Positions 8,288 to 15,753 of a stretch of DNA of 20,874 nt are shown here, one piece after another. The notes beneath the pieces are model-generated. The model was not told the origin of the DNA, did not search any database, and saw only the letters and a list, made by a program, of their open reading frames with translations. The stretch lies in contig LGRX02027678.1 of the NCBI GenBank assembly GCA_001247695.2, positions 1 to 20,874 of the forward strand, in the 5' to 3' direction. A program made the translations under genes and the position numbers. The stretch is from Cymbomonas tetramitiformis. Its lineage: Eukaryota; Chlorophyta; Pyramimonadophyceae; Pyramimonadales; Pyramimonadaceae. How positions within the stretch are numbered: the first letter of the stretch is position 1; the number at the start of each line of letters is the position of its first letter.

Positions 8288-10195
8288 TCACGGGTCTTCC
8301 GCGGCCATTGCGCCCCGTGGCTGACCAGCCTCGGTATCTTGAGACTCGCACATGTCAGTCCTTGCTGTCAGCGTCGAGATGAGGTTCATTACCGCGAGTG
8401 CGCTCTCCTCCTTCATGCGCTCGTTCAGCTTCAGTTCGCAAAACAGGTGGTACAGCAGCGCACGAGGTATTGCATATACTGCTTGGGCTGAACCCATACC
8501 GCGGGTGTTAGCCGAGGAGATGCCCCCTTGGGACGTGTTCTCGTGCCTTCCTAGCATTGCTCGCGCAGGGCAGGGAGTCGTGTGGGTGCACTGTAACAAA
8601 GGTACTGAAGGTGCCGTATTTGTCCATATGTGAGTTGGCTTCATGTACGGTGCGCCATACTTACAATAGGTGGTCAACAGTGGCTCTGGCAGACCTTTCA
8701 TTACGGCGCGCGTGTGCAATCCTCGCAGCGTGTCGCCAGCTGGGTTCTCTATGAAGAAATACGCAGGATCGTAAAACTCAATGATCTCCCTGGTACGCCG
8801 CACGCGCCTGTCCGCCAGCTTCAGATCTGGAGCTCCTAGTGTCTTCGCCTTGCTGTACTCCTTGCAGGGGGGACTGGCCCAGATGACGTCGAAATGATGC
8901 CGCGGGTAGAGCTTGTAGTTCCAGTGAAGGATGTCCTCCGTGCACGTGGCTTGCCACTTGGGTAGGATGTCCACTGTTACCACCTCGCAGTCCCTAAACT
9001 GACGTTGGAACTGCTGCTCCACTGAACCGGTACCGCAGAACAACACCAAAATCCTGACAGGGTGCTGCACTCTCGAGAGGTGGGGCTGATAGGCCCGGCT
9101 TTGGCTACTGCTGCGGACTGTTGGGGTGGGAGGTCGCATAGCCATCAACTGTGCCCGCTGCTCCTCCTGACCCTTGTGAGTCTCCCTTCGCCTTTTCTCT
9201 GGAGCTTTCTTCAGCCTTTCCTCCTCAGCTTCGAAGACTCGCAGTGGTTCTAGCCTGCCCCCTCGCCCTTCCAAGTCCTCTCGGGTTCGCCACTGGCTGT
9301 GACTATGCGGCAGCCCTTTCCATTTGGTTAGCCACTCCTGCACTGTCCCGCCAGCCTTCCCACCTAACTTCCTGAAGCGAGTACTGATGATGCGTTCCAC
9401 CTCACGCTCCCTCTGACCCTCTACCAAGACTGGTGGTGGTGCCACTTCCTCCCGCCTGCTCACGAAGTGCTTGGCTCCCGACTGAACTGGGGTGAGCCGA
9501 TCCGCTGTGAACACGTCGTGCACTTTCCAATGCACGGGTAGCTCTAACCTGTACGCTGACGGGGCTCCACGGTCCTGCTCTGGCAGCTCTTGCTGCCTGT
9601 CGCTGTACAGACATTCTACTACACGTAAGGGACCGTGCCTGAGCTTGCGCAGCTTCGGCTTCATCCCCCGATCTCCAGGCAGAGTCAGGTGCTGACCATC
9701 CACCCATACTTGATCATTCACCTTAATGTGCTGTAGCCGGTGTCGTGCGTCGAACTGCTCCATCATGCGCTGCTGGGCCATCTGCAGGTTCACCCGCGCT
9801 GCCTGTAGTTGCCGCGCGAACTGCTTGGCCAGCTCGTGCGCAGTTCCTCTCTTATCTGCCGCTACTCGCCCACCTTTTCTTCGTCTTGACCCACCTTCTA
9901 AGGCTGCGTCCATGAAGAAGTCCAGCTGAGTTGCGGGAGCGTGTCCGTACACCAACTCAAAAGGAGAGAATCCAGTCGCTGCTGACGTGGAGTCATTGAT
10001 CGCGTACTCCACAGGTGTCACCCAGAGGTCCCAGTCCTCCTGGTTCTCAGCAACGTAGCAGCGCAGCATACGCTCCACGGGGTGGTTGCTGCGTTCCGCT
10101 TGCCCATCGCTCTGAGGGTGATAGGGAGTGGTGCTAGCTACCTTGACGCCCATCAGTCGCATGAACTCCTGAGTCATGGCGTCGCGAAAGCGGGG
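8288..10195 (-). CDS. pol: Pol 3' segment: integrase core end, chromodomain, C5-MTase
   Basis: Second segment of the polyprotein, in the -1 frame relative to the first. The frame is open from 10531, but its first 113 codons only shadow integrase in the wrong frame; true homology starts with RFRDAMTQEF at codon 114 (10192). Codon numbers count from 10531. The integrase core continues to the catalytic Glu146 in DGQAERSNH. The distance from the Asp in CDRDP of the previous segment is 35 residues, the usual D-35-E spacing. A chromodomain follows at about 378-437, then a basic linker, then a C5-cytosine methyltransferase-like domain at about 492-700. The stop is at 8288-8290. The protein should act in the nuclear pre-integration complex: strand transfer by integrase, chromatin reading by the chromodomain, and possible cytosine methylation by the last domain. 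Confidence 0.85.
   Translation of the reverse strand, partial: PRFRDAMTQEFMRLMGVKVASTTPYHPQSDGQAERSNHPVERMLRCYVAENQEDWDLWVTPVEYAINDSTSAATGFSPFELVYGHAPATQLDFFMDAALEGGSRRRKGGRVAADKRGTAHELAKQFARQLQAARVNLQMAQQRMMEQFDARHRLQHIKVNDQVWVDGQHLTLPGDRGMKPKLRKLRHGPLRVVECLYSDRQQELPEQDRGAPSAYRLELPVHWKVHDVFTADRLTPVQSGAKHFVSRREEVAPPPVLVEGQREREVERIISTRFRKLGGKAGGTVQEWLTKWKGLPHSHSQWRTREDLEGRGGRLEPLRVFEAEEERLKKAPEKRRRETHKGQEEQRAQLMAMRPPTPTVRSSSQSRAYQPHLSRVQHPVRILVLFCGTGSVEQQFQRQFRDCEVVTVDILPKWQATCTEDILHWNYKLYPRHHFDVIWASPPCKEYSKAKTLGAPDLKLADRRVRRTREIIEFYDPAYFFIENPAGDTLRGLHTRAVMKGLPEPLLTTYCKYGAPYMKPTHIWTNTAPSVPLLQCTHTTPCPARAMLGRHENTSQGGISSANTRGMGSAQAVYAIPRALLYHLFCELKLNERMKEESALAVMNLISTLTARTDMCESQDTEAGQPRGAMAAEDP
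8432..9058 (-). other. C5-cytosine DNA methyltransferase-like domain
   Basis: Codons about 492-700 of the frame opening at 10531. Visible C5-MTase motifs in order are motif I RILVLFCGTGS (AdoMet loop), an acidic motif II residue in VVTVDIL (Asp521), motif IV FDVIWASPPCKEYS with the catalytic Cys556, motif VI FFIENP (Glu595, for the usual ENV), a CKYGAPYMKPTHIWTN block at 623-638, and a C-terminal AIPRALLYHLF block like motif X. At about 210 residues it is shorter than host DNMT catalytic domains, and the CKYG...KPT.IWTN block recalls phage and large-virus enzymes. All key catalytic residues appear intact. It could be DNA- or, less likely, RNA-directed. The C5-MTase fold is a confident call; activity is not shown. 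Confidence 0.85.
9221..9400 (-). other. Chromodomain at integrase C-terminus
   Basis: Codons about 378-437 read VERIISTR, a Gly-rich insertion, then EWLTKWKGLPHSHSQW and REDL. This follows the chromodomain pattern (VE.Il..R...YlVkWkGy....tWe...nL) with Trp400, Trp404 and Trp414 at aromatic positions. In chromoviruses this domain binds histone marks and directs integration to particular chromatin. Here it lies between the integrase C-terminal region and the C5-MTase, so the methyltransferase would be tethered to the same protein unless cleaved off. Confidence 0.8.
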
Positions 10196-13100
10196 TCTCG
10201 GTCGCACACTATCTTCATTGGAGCTCCGTGCAATCGCCATACTGCGTCCATGAACAATCTTACCACTACTTCTGCAGAGCTGTCGTTGTAGGTCATTGGC
10301 ACCACGTGTACCATTTTGCTCAGCTTGCAGGTGAAGGTGGTGAAGGCGTTTACTCCTCGCTGAGTCATCGGAAGCCCGGTTACGAAATCGATGCTGACAA
10401 CCTCCCAGAGCCTGCTTGGCACTCGATGCGGTTGCAACAGCCCCATGGGATACCCTTGTCGCGGCTGGGTCTGCTGGCACGTCACGCACGTCTTTACCCA
10501 TTCTGCTATATCTAGGTCCATTCGCGGCCACCAGAAACGTCTTCGGACCCGTTCCAGCGTCTTGTCCCTGCCGGTGTGGCCTGCGGATGGTGCCTCGTGA
10601 GCTTCTCTCAACACTAGCTCCCGCAAGGGCGAGTCCGGTGCCAGCACCACCTGATAGCGCCCTTCAGCCACTCTCCAGATAATGTCGCTTACCAACCGGA
10701 AATGCTCTGTGCGATGATGCTGGGTATTTAGCAGCTCCTGCTTCAGGGTCCTGAGATATTCGCTCCGTCTGTGCTCAGCTCTCAGCGCTCGCAAGAACAC
10801 CCCTGGCTCCACCGTTCCCGACTTGTCTCTGACCTTTGCTGCTGCTCCGGAGAGCGTGACTGCTGGTTGCGCTGTGGGTCTCTCGCGTGGGGCCAGCTTG
10901 CTGGGTGGCTTCTGCGGCCTGGCTATCACTACTAGCACTGGCCATGGGACTGGCAGTTCCTGCAGAGCCGAGCGGTGACCCCTCTCCTCTCCAGGTGAGG
11001 TAAACAGTCTGTTGGGCTCACCATGCTCGTTCACCCTTGGGATGACTTCTACGATCTCCAGGCCAAATTCACGTAGCAACGGGCGCCAACTCGCCTGAGG
11101 GAAGTCGGGCAACAAGAACAAGGCGGCTGTGTGGCACGGGTCCTGCTTTGCTTCAGATGCATAGTGTCGCAGAATGTCCTCAATGCTCACGTTGGGGTCT
11201 GAAAAGGGGGGGTTGCACCAGACGATACGACCCCTCCACTGCTCGTTCAAGCAATCAGTCCAGAATGTGCCCACCTGTCGGTTCTGACCCATAGCGTCAC
11301 AGCACGCATCCACCTGGAATGGTCCTCCCAGTGCTCGAGAGTACTTGCTCTGCAGCCTAGCGAACTCCGAGGAGATCAACTTCCAATCCTGCTTGTCCAC
11401 CAGCGGTTCTCCAGGTCGGATCCTTGGGCTTGCTTGCTGCTGCTCTGCTGCTGTCGCTGGCGGTTGTGCTGCTGGTTGCTGCACTGCTGCTGATGGCTGC
11501 TGCTGCTCCGCTACTGGCTTCTGAGCTACTGTTGCAGGCGGTTGTGCTGGGGGTGTCTCTGACAGAACGGCTTCTGCATCCAAGGGAGACGCTGGGTCAT
11601 CACCTGTTGCTGAGTGCTCTGCTGCTGCCGCTCTAGTAGTTACGCCCGCAAGGGCAGAGACTGCCGCCATCGTGGCCACTGTGTCCATGGCGTCGCGCCA
11701 CAGGTCGGGGGTCTCCGCCCACCACAGTCCATTAAGCTGCGTCAGCTTCCCAGTCACCACAGGAGGGTTCACTGGAGGGTACTCCTCGTCCTCCTCGTCT
11801 GCTGAACTGAACCCCGCGTCCAGCGGAGAGCTAGGGTCCTCCTTCCCCATCTTCTTCTCCTTTACCGCTGCGTTCACCTCAGCCTTAGCTTTGGTTACTT
11901 CTGCTGGGTTCCCCTTAGCTCCCGCTGCTCTTCGGCCCTCTTCCGCGGATACAGGCTGGTCGGTGCTCAGGTCCACATACCCCGCCTCCTTAAGCCCGTC
12001 TCGCGCTGTCGTCTGCACGTAGTCCGGTCGGCGAGAGGCCGCGTCCGGCACCACCAGCGTGCGCCCTGGCACGTGCTCCATCGCATGCACACCCACCTCC
12101 ACCAGGTCCTCGTACCACCTAGCCTGGCGTCGGCTGAGTTCCCGTCCAGGTGCGAAAAACCACTTTAGAGGAGCATGATCCCCCATTAACCTGAACTCCG
12201 TGAATATCAGGTAATGTCTCCAAGTCTGCGTAGTGCAGTGGTGGATGGCGGCTAGCTCACGCTCACCTGCGTGGTAGTTCTGCTCAGCAGACGAGAACTG
12301 CTTGCTCTCGAAGGCTATGGGTTGCAGGCCCTTGCCTAGATCCTGCATCAGCACGCCAGCCAGTGCCACCGCACTGGCGTCCGTCTGTACGACGAATGGA
12401 CTGGTGCCGTTGTGGGCTGCCTTCTGATCTGGCAGGATCAACGTAGGGGCTGTGGTCAACGCGTGCTTCAACCGTTCGAATGCTCGTTCCTGCTCTGGGC
12501 CCCACTCCCAGGGCACTAAGCTCTTGGTCAGCTTGGTGAGCGGGTGCGCCAGGTCAGAGAATCCTTGGATGTACCGCCTGTAGAACCCAGCTAGTCCCAG
12601 GAACTGTCTCACGTGCTTGACCGTCTCCAGCTTGGGCCAATCCCGTACAGCGGCGATCTTGTCCTGCTGGGGTCGGCATCCTTCTCGATCAATTACATGC
12701 CCGAGGAACCGTACCGAGCGCTTGAAACACCGCAGTTTTGATTCCTTCAGCCGGACTTTGTTTTGACGGCAGACCTCCAGCACCTGCTTCAAATGATCGA
12801 GGTGTTCAGTTGGATTCTTACTGAAGATCATGATATCGTCCACGAACACCCTTACGAATGGGAGATGTCCTAGGTAGCTCTGCATCATACGCTGCCAGCA
12901 AGAAGGACTGTTTGACAACCCCATGGGCATAACCAGCCACTCATAAGCTCCGAACGGCGTGGTCATCGCTGTCTTCTCGATAGCGTCCTCCTCCATGGGC
13001 ACCTGCCAGAATCCCCACAGAGCGTCCGCGGTGGAGAAGATAGTCGCTCCCTGGAGGTCATCGATGAGGGACTGTACGTCAGGGAGAGGGTAACGGTCCT

Positions 13101-15753
13101 TCACAGTGATCTCGTTGATCTGGCGATAGTCGATCACCAGTCGCAGCTCCTTGGGGTTGGAGGGCTTGGGCACCATCAGGACTGGACTGCCCCAAGGTGA
13201 AGACGAGGGACGGATGTATCCCTTTGCCAAGAGCTCGTCCAGTTGCAGTCGAAGTTGTCGTAACTCCTCCATGGACAACTTGTAGCACCTCTTGTGCCGT
13301 GCGCCATCACGGTACTCGGGGTCTACGCGCAGCGGCGATTTGTGGTCGCGGTCCACGACGCCCTTAGGGAGCTCCATGCCCACCACGTCCTGGTACCACT
13401 GCTTCAGCTTCACCAGCTCGTCCAGGATCCATTGTGGTACCTCTGCATCCTCCTCATCCTGCTTAGCCTCCTTGGTCTCGCCTTCGTGCTGCTTGACCTT
13501 GCCATCCGCGCCGCTGCTCTGCTCTTCACTAGGTGTCGCTGCAGCAGCTGGTGCCTCTTTCCTGAAACAGCTATACCCATCTTTGCTTTGCCCTGCCTCA
13601 GCTGCTATAGGTGCTGCCAGTACTGGCTCGCTAACTCTGCGCGATCTCCTGTGGTTCACCCCTCTGCTCCTCCGTTGCTCCTGCTGCAGACGCAGAGCCT
13701 GCCCTGTTTTCCACAGACAGTATGCCTCCTCCTCCCACTCAGGTTCCAATTCCTCCGCGTGGTGCTGTGCAGCCTGCTCCCTGCGCTCTCGTGGAAGCAT
13801 CTGGAATGCCTCCCATCTGGCCCTTGTGGGGTAAGGTCCCCAGTCTCGCACAGCGGGTTGCGCTGATGTGGGGCACGTCGCCGGTCGCAGAGCACACACC
13901 TGCTCCTGAGCCCAGTCCTCCTGCTCTGTTGCATCTTGTTCAGATTCAGACGAACTGCTGTCGGAGATTAGGGTGGCTATGCTTGCTACTGTGCTGTCGC
14001 TGTTGCAGCTTTCTTCGTCAGAGGTAACTTCCCCCCCCCTTTGCCTAGCGTTGTCACCCTCTGCTTCCGATGATGAGGATGAAGATGACTCTGATAGGGC
14101 TGCAGAGGCCTCTAAGGGAGAGTTGGGGTCGTCGGTGGCCTCCATTTTAAATGTGCCATCTGGAGCCAGATACATCAGGTACGCCTCCTCGCCGCTATTC
14201 TTCAAGGCTCGCAGGTCCTTCCTGGCTTGCTTAGTACTGATAAGCTGTGCCTCTACCAGTCCCATGGCCTGCCCAGACCCTGTAGATGACGACCCTGGAT
14301 TGCATCCCGCAATGACTACCTTCTGTGACCCATGGCCAAACCGCACACTCCCATACTGTGCGTAGTCAAAGGTGATCCGCCGCTGAGCTCGTAACCAGTC
14401 ACCCCCCAGCACCACGTCCACTCCCAAGGATAAGGGCATCACTCGCAGAGTTACCTGCTTGGCATAACTTCCCTTCCGCGTCTCCGCCGTGAGCTTGGGT
14501 CGAATGCAAGAGTTGGCGTCGTAGACTGTGCCATCTGCAACCTGCACCCGCATTGGTTTCTCATGGACTGATGGTTGAAGCTTGAGCTTCTTCACAGTCT
14601 CTAGGGATGTGAAGCTGGAGGAGGCCCCGGTATCGATGAGGACCTTCACTCTCACCTTGCCAATCCACGCCCAAAAGATCATGAGAGTGGGCCCGGACGC
14701 ATCCATGGCAGCTAGCACATGTTCGTCCAGCCACTCTCCCCAACGCCCCGCTCCCGCGTCCACGCCTATGTCCGGCCTGATGCTGGCCAGTTTGTGCAAA
14801 CCTGGCTCCACTTCCCGCGGGTTCAGTTCTTCGTCAGAGTTGTCGTCGGGTAGGTGGTAAGTGCCTGCCTCCGCTATCAGGGCAGTCCAGCGGGCAGACC
14901 TGGTGATGGAGTCTTCCGGCGCTGGATCATCTGGCCAGGGTGCTGGTCTGGCGGTCGCCGTTTCCTTGCTCACCTTCATCATCTTCCTCAGGTGCTCTAT
15001 GCGGCCCTTCACCTGTACCATGGCACTCCTGACTCTGTGCTGATGCACCTCTGCTTCCCGCCGCCTGCTCGTCAGTGTCCTGGCTGCCTCCCATGCTGCT
15101 GGTTTGTCACGTTGCACTCGCTGTTGTGCTCGCGACAGCGGCGGCGGCTTGGCACGGTCCAGTCGTCGTCGCAGCGCACGTCCAAAGAGCTGCCGGGGCG
15201 CTGCCTCCTCCCTGAACCTCACCCTTCTGGCACCTGATGGCTGCAAGGCGCGCTGGTACACACCTTTTGTGCACGGGTGTCCCTGACTTCCTTGCCCGAA
15301 CAAAGGGAACCTGATTTGTACCTCTGTTGGGGTGGATGCCTGCGCTGGTACCACTTCTGGCTCCATCTCGCTTGGAGCCACCACAGTAACCGGGTGAGTC
15401 CGCTTCAACCACCTCACAGCTCGCCTCAGCTTCTCGGTTGCCTTTTGGGCTGGTCCCGGGCCATGCCTCATCCGGTGGTCTTCTCTGAAATGGGTGTTCC
15501 ACCGGTAGGGCTGGCTGTGTCGCCCCCTCACAGACCTCTCCTCCAGAGGCTTGGTCCCGCTCCTGTCGGCCTCAGCAAGGGGCGGAGTACTCCCCCTGCT
15601 GGCTCCGGGACCTATGCCTTGCGACCGGGAGAGGAACTGGCCCCCGCGGCCTCTCCCTCGCCAAAATCTGAGCCCCTCTCCTGCGCGATGACTGCGAACG
15701 TCTCCTCCATAAGTTCCGGGCTTGCGCCAGAGTTCTCCAGGGTCTCGAACGCC
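10174..15753 (-). CDS. pol: Pol main segment: PR, RT, RNase H, Dam-like, integrase
   Basis: The frame is open from 15753 (upstream stop at 15754-15756) to the TGA at 10174-10176. It overlaps the end of gag by about 140 nt in the -1 frame. No ATG lies near the start (first in-frame ATG about 15471), so expression by -1 frameshifting as Gag-Pol is likely. Counting from codon 15531: retropepsin-like protease with LIDTGASSSF (Asp300); RT about 745-965 with LVIDYRQIN, Asp836 in STADALWGF and FVDD at 896-899; RNase H with QTDAS (Asp1051) and DAASRR; a Pro/Gln-rich linker; Dam-like domain about 1377-1541; integrase zinc finger His1645, His1652, Cys1682, Cys1685; then the first two catalytic Asp, 1715 and 1777. 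It then runs into a premature TGA because one C appears missing at 10192-10195. More than 1,850 codons are otherwise uninterrupted, unlike an old relic. Confidence 0.92.
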   Translation of the reverse strand, partial: GVRDPGELWRKPGTYGGDVRSHRAGEGLRFWRGRGRGGQFLSRSQGIGPGASRGSTPPLAEADRSGTKPLEERSVRGRHSQPYRWNTHFREDHRMRHGPGPAQKATEKLRRAVRWLKRTHPVTVVAPSEMEPEVVPAQASTPTEVQIRFPLFGQGSQGHPCTKGVYQRALQPSGARRVRFREEAAPRQLFGRALRRRLDRAKPPPLSRAQQRVQRDKPAAWEAARTLTSRRREAEVHQHRVRSAMVQVKGRIEHLRKMMKVSKETATARPAPWPDDPAPEDSITRSARWTALIAEAGTYHLPDDNSDEELNPREVEPGLHKLASIRPDIGVDAGAGRWGEWLDEHVLAAMDASGPTLMIFWAWIGKVRVKVLIDTGASSSFTSLETVKKLKLQPSVHEKPMRVQVADGTVYDANSCIRPKLTAETRKGSYAKQVTLRVMPLSLGVDVVLGGDWLRAQRRITFDYAQYGSVRFGHGSQKVVIAGCNPGSSSTGSGQAMGLVEAQLISTKQARKDLRALKNSGEEAYLMYLAPDGTFKMEATDDPNSPLEASAALSESSSSSSSEAEGDNARQRGGEVTSDEESCNSDSTVASIATLISDSSSSESEQDATEQEDWAQEQVCALRPATCPTSAQPAVRDWGPYPTRARWEAFQMLPRERREQAAQHHAEELEPEWEEEAYCLWKTGQALRLQQEQRRSRGVNHRRSRRVSEPVLAAPIAAEAGQSKDGYSCFRKEAPAAAATPSEEQSSGADGKVKQHEGETKEAKQDEEDAEVPQWILDELVKLKQWYQDVVGMELPKGVVDRDHKSPLRVDPEYRDGARHKRCYKLSMEELRQLRLQLDELLAKGYIRPSSSPWGSPVLMVPKPSNPKELRLVIDYRQINEITVKDRYPLPDVQSLIDDLQGATIFSTADALWGFWQVPMEEDAIEKTAMTTPFGAYEWLVMPMGLSNSPSCWQRMMQSYLGHLPFVRVFVDDIMIFSKNPTEHLDHLKQVLEVCRQNKVRLKESKLRCFKRSVRFLGHVIDREGCRPQQDKIAAVRDWPKLETVKHVRQFLGLAGFYRRYIQGFSDLAHPLTKLTKSLVPWEWGPEQERAFERLKHALTTAPTLILPDQKAAHNGTSPFVVQTDASAVALAGVLMQDLGKGLQPIAFESKQFSSAEQNYHAGERELAAIHHCTTQTWRHYLIFTEFRLMGDHAPLKWFFAPGRELSRRQARWYEDLVEVGVHAMEHVPGRTLVVPDAASRRPDYVQTTARDGLKEAGYVDLSTDQPVSAEEGRRAAGAKGNPAEVTKAKAEVNAAVKEKKMGKEDPSSPLDAGFSSADEEDEEYPPVNPPVVTGKLTQLNGLWWAETPDLWRDAMDTVATMAAVSALAGVTTRAAAAEHSATGDDPASPLDAEAVLSETPPAQPPATVAQKPVAEQQQPSAAVQQPAAQPPATAAEQQQASPRIRPGEPLVDKQDWKLISSEFARLQSKYSRALGGPFQVDACCDAMGQNRQVGTFWTDCLNEQWRGRIVWCNPPFSDPNVSIEDILRHYASEAKQDPCHTAALFLLPDFPQASWRPLLREFGLEIVEVIPRVNEHGEPNRLFTSPGEERGHRSALQELPVPWPVLVVIARPQKPPSKLAPRERPTAQPAVTLSGAAAKVRDKSGTVEPGVFLRALRAEHRRSEYLRTLKQELLNTQHHRTEHFRLVSDIIWRVAEGRYQVVLAPDSPLRELVLREAHEAPSAGHTGRDKTLERVRRRFWWPRMDLDIAEWVKTCVTCQQTQPRQGYPMGLLQPHRVPSRLWEVVSIDFVTGLPMTQRGVNAFTTFTCKLSKMVHVVPMTYNDSSAEVVVRLFMDAVWRLHGAPMKIVCDRDPAFATP
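10192..10195 (-). other. Frame break in integrase core (C-run)
   Basis: The sense strand reads GACCGAGACCCCGCTTTCG. The upstream frame gives CDRDP and then hits TGA 15 nt later. The frame one base back gives RFRDAMTQEF, which continues the integrase family pattern. One missing C in the four-C run explains it; a -1 slip of the CCC codon would also rejoin the frames. It could be a real deletion, a homopolymer sequencing error, or recoding. Confidence 0.85.
10909..11403 (-). other. Dam-like (N6-adenine type) methyltransferase domain
   Basis: Pol residues about 1377-1541 (counted from 15531) match the layout of the phage DNA N6-adenine methyltransferase family (Pfam Dam, PF05869). A short helical start with a conserved Trp (DWK) is followed by GGPFQVDACCDAMGQN, a WTDCL...W.G block, WCNPPF with the catalytic-type NPPF at 1440-1443, and a FLLPDFPQASW strand-turn. 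It lies after RNase H and before integrase. Dam-like domains are known in DIRS retrotransposons, also next to RT/RNase H, but those use a tyrosine recombinase and not an integrase. NPPF is the N6-amino MTase class motif. Substrate and activity are inference; a degenerate non-catalytic role remains possible. Confidence 0.8.
14029..14043 (-). other. Internal purine tract resembling the PPT
   Basis: Within pol the sense strand reads GCAAAGGGGGGGGGAAGTT, very like the 3' PPT junction (GCAAAGGGGGGGAGAGTT). It could act as a second, central priming site as in Ty1 and lentiviruses, or simply encode Gln-Arg-Gly-Gly-Glu. Other G runs exist in the element (for example about 20066-20079), which weakens the case. 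Confidence 0.25.
15612..15753 (-). promoter_or_regulatory. gag/pol overlap, candidate -1 frameshift window
   Basis: The pol frame is open from 15753 while gag ends at 15612, and pol is in the -1 frame, as in many retroelements that recode. No canonical X XXY YYZ heptamer is visible in the gag frame. The best simple candidate is the GCG-GGG-GCC stretch (G run at 15641-15645), where a Gly codon could slip by one base. Confidence 0.5.

Noticed and set aside
10200..10531. N-terminal 113 codons of the frame ending at 8288
   Set aside because: They are the integrase zinc-finger/core region read in the wrong frame; the true frame there belongs to the main pol segment.
13292..13866. Overlapping + strand open frames of 180-190 codons opposite pol
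   Set aside because: They are antisense to the region between protease and RT, with Ser/Cys/Leu-rich composition typical of shadows.
15529..15531. GTG at 15531 as the start of pol
   Set aside because: GTG is not a normal eukaryotic start, and the frame is open further upstream to 15753, overlapping gag.
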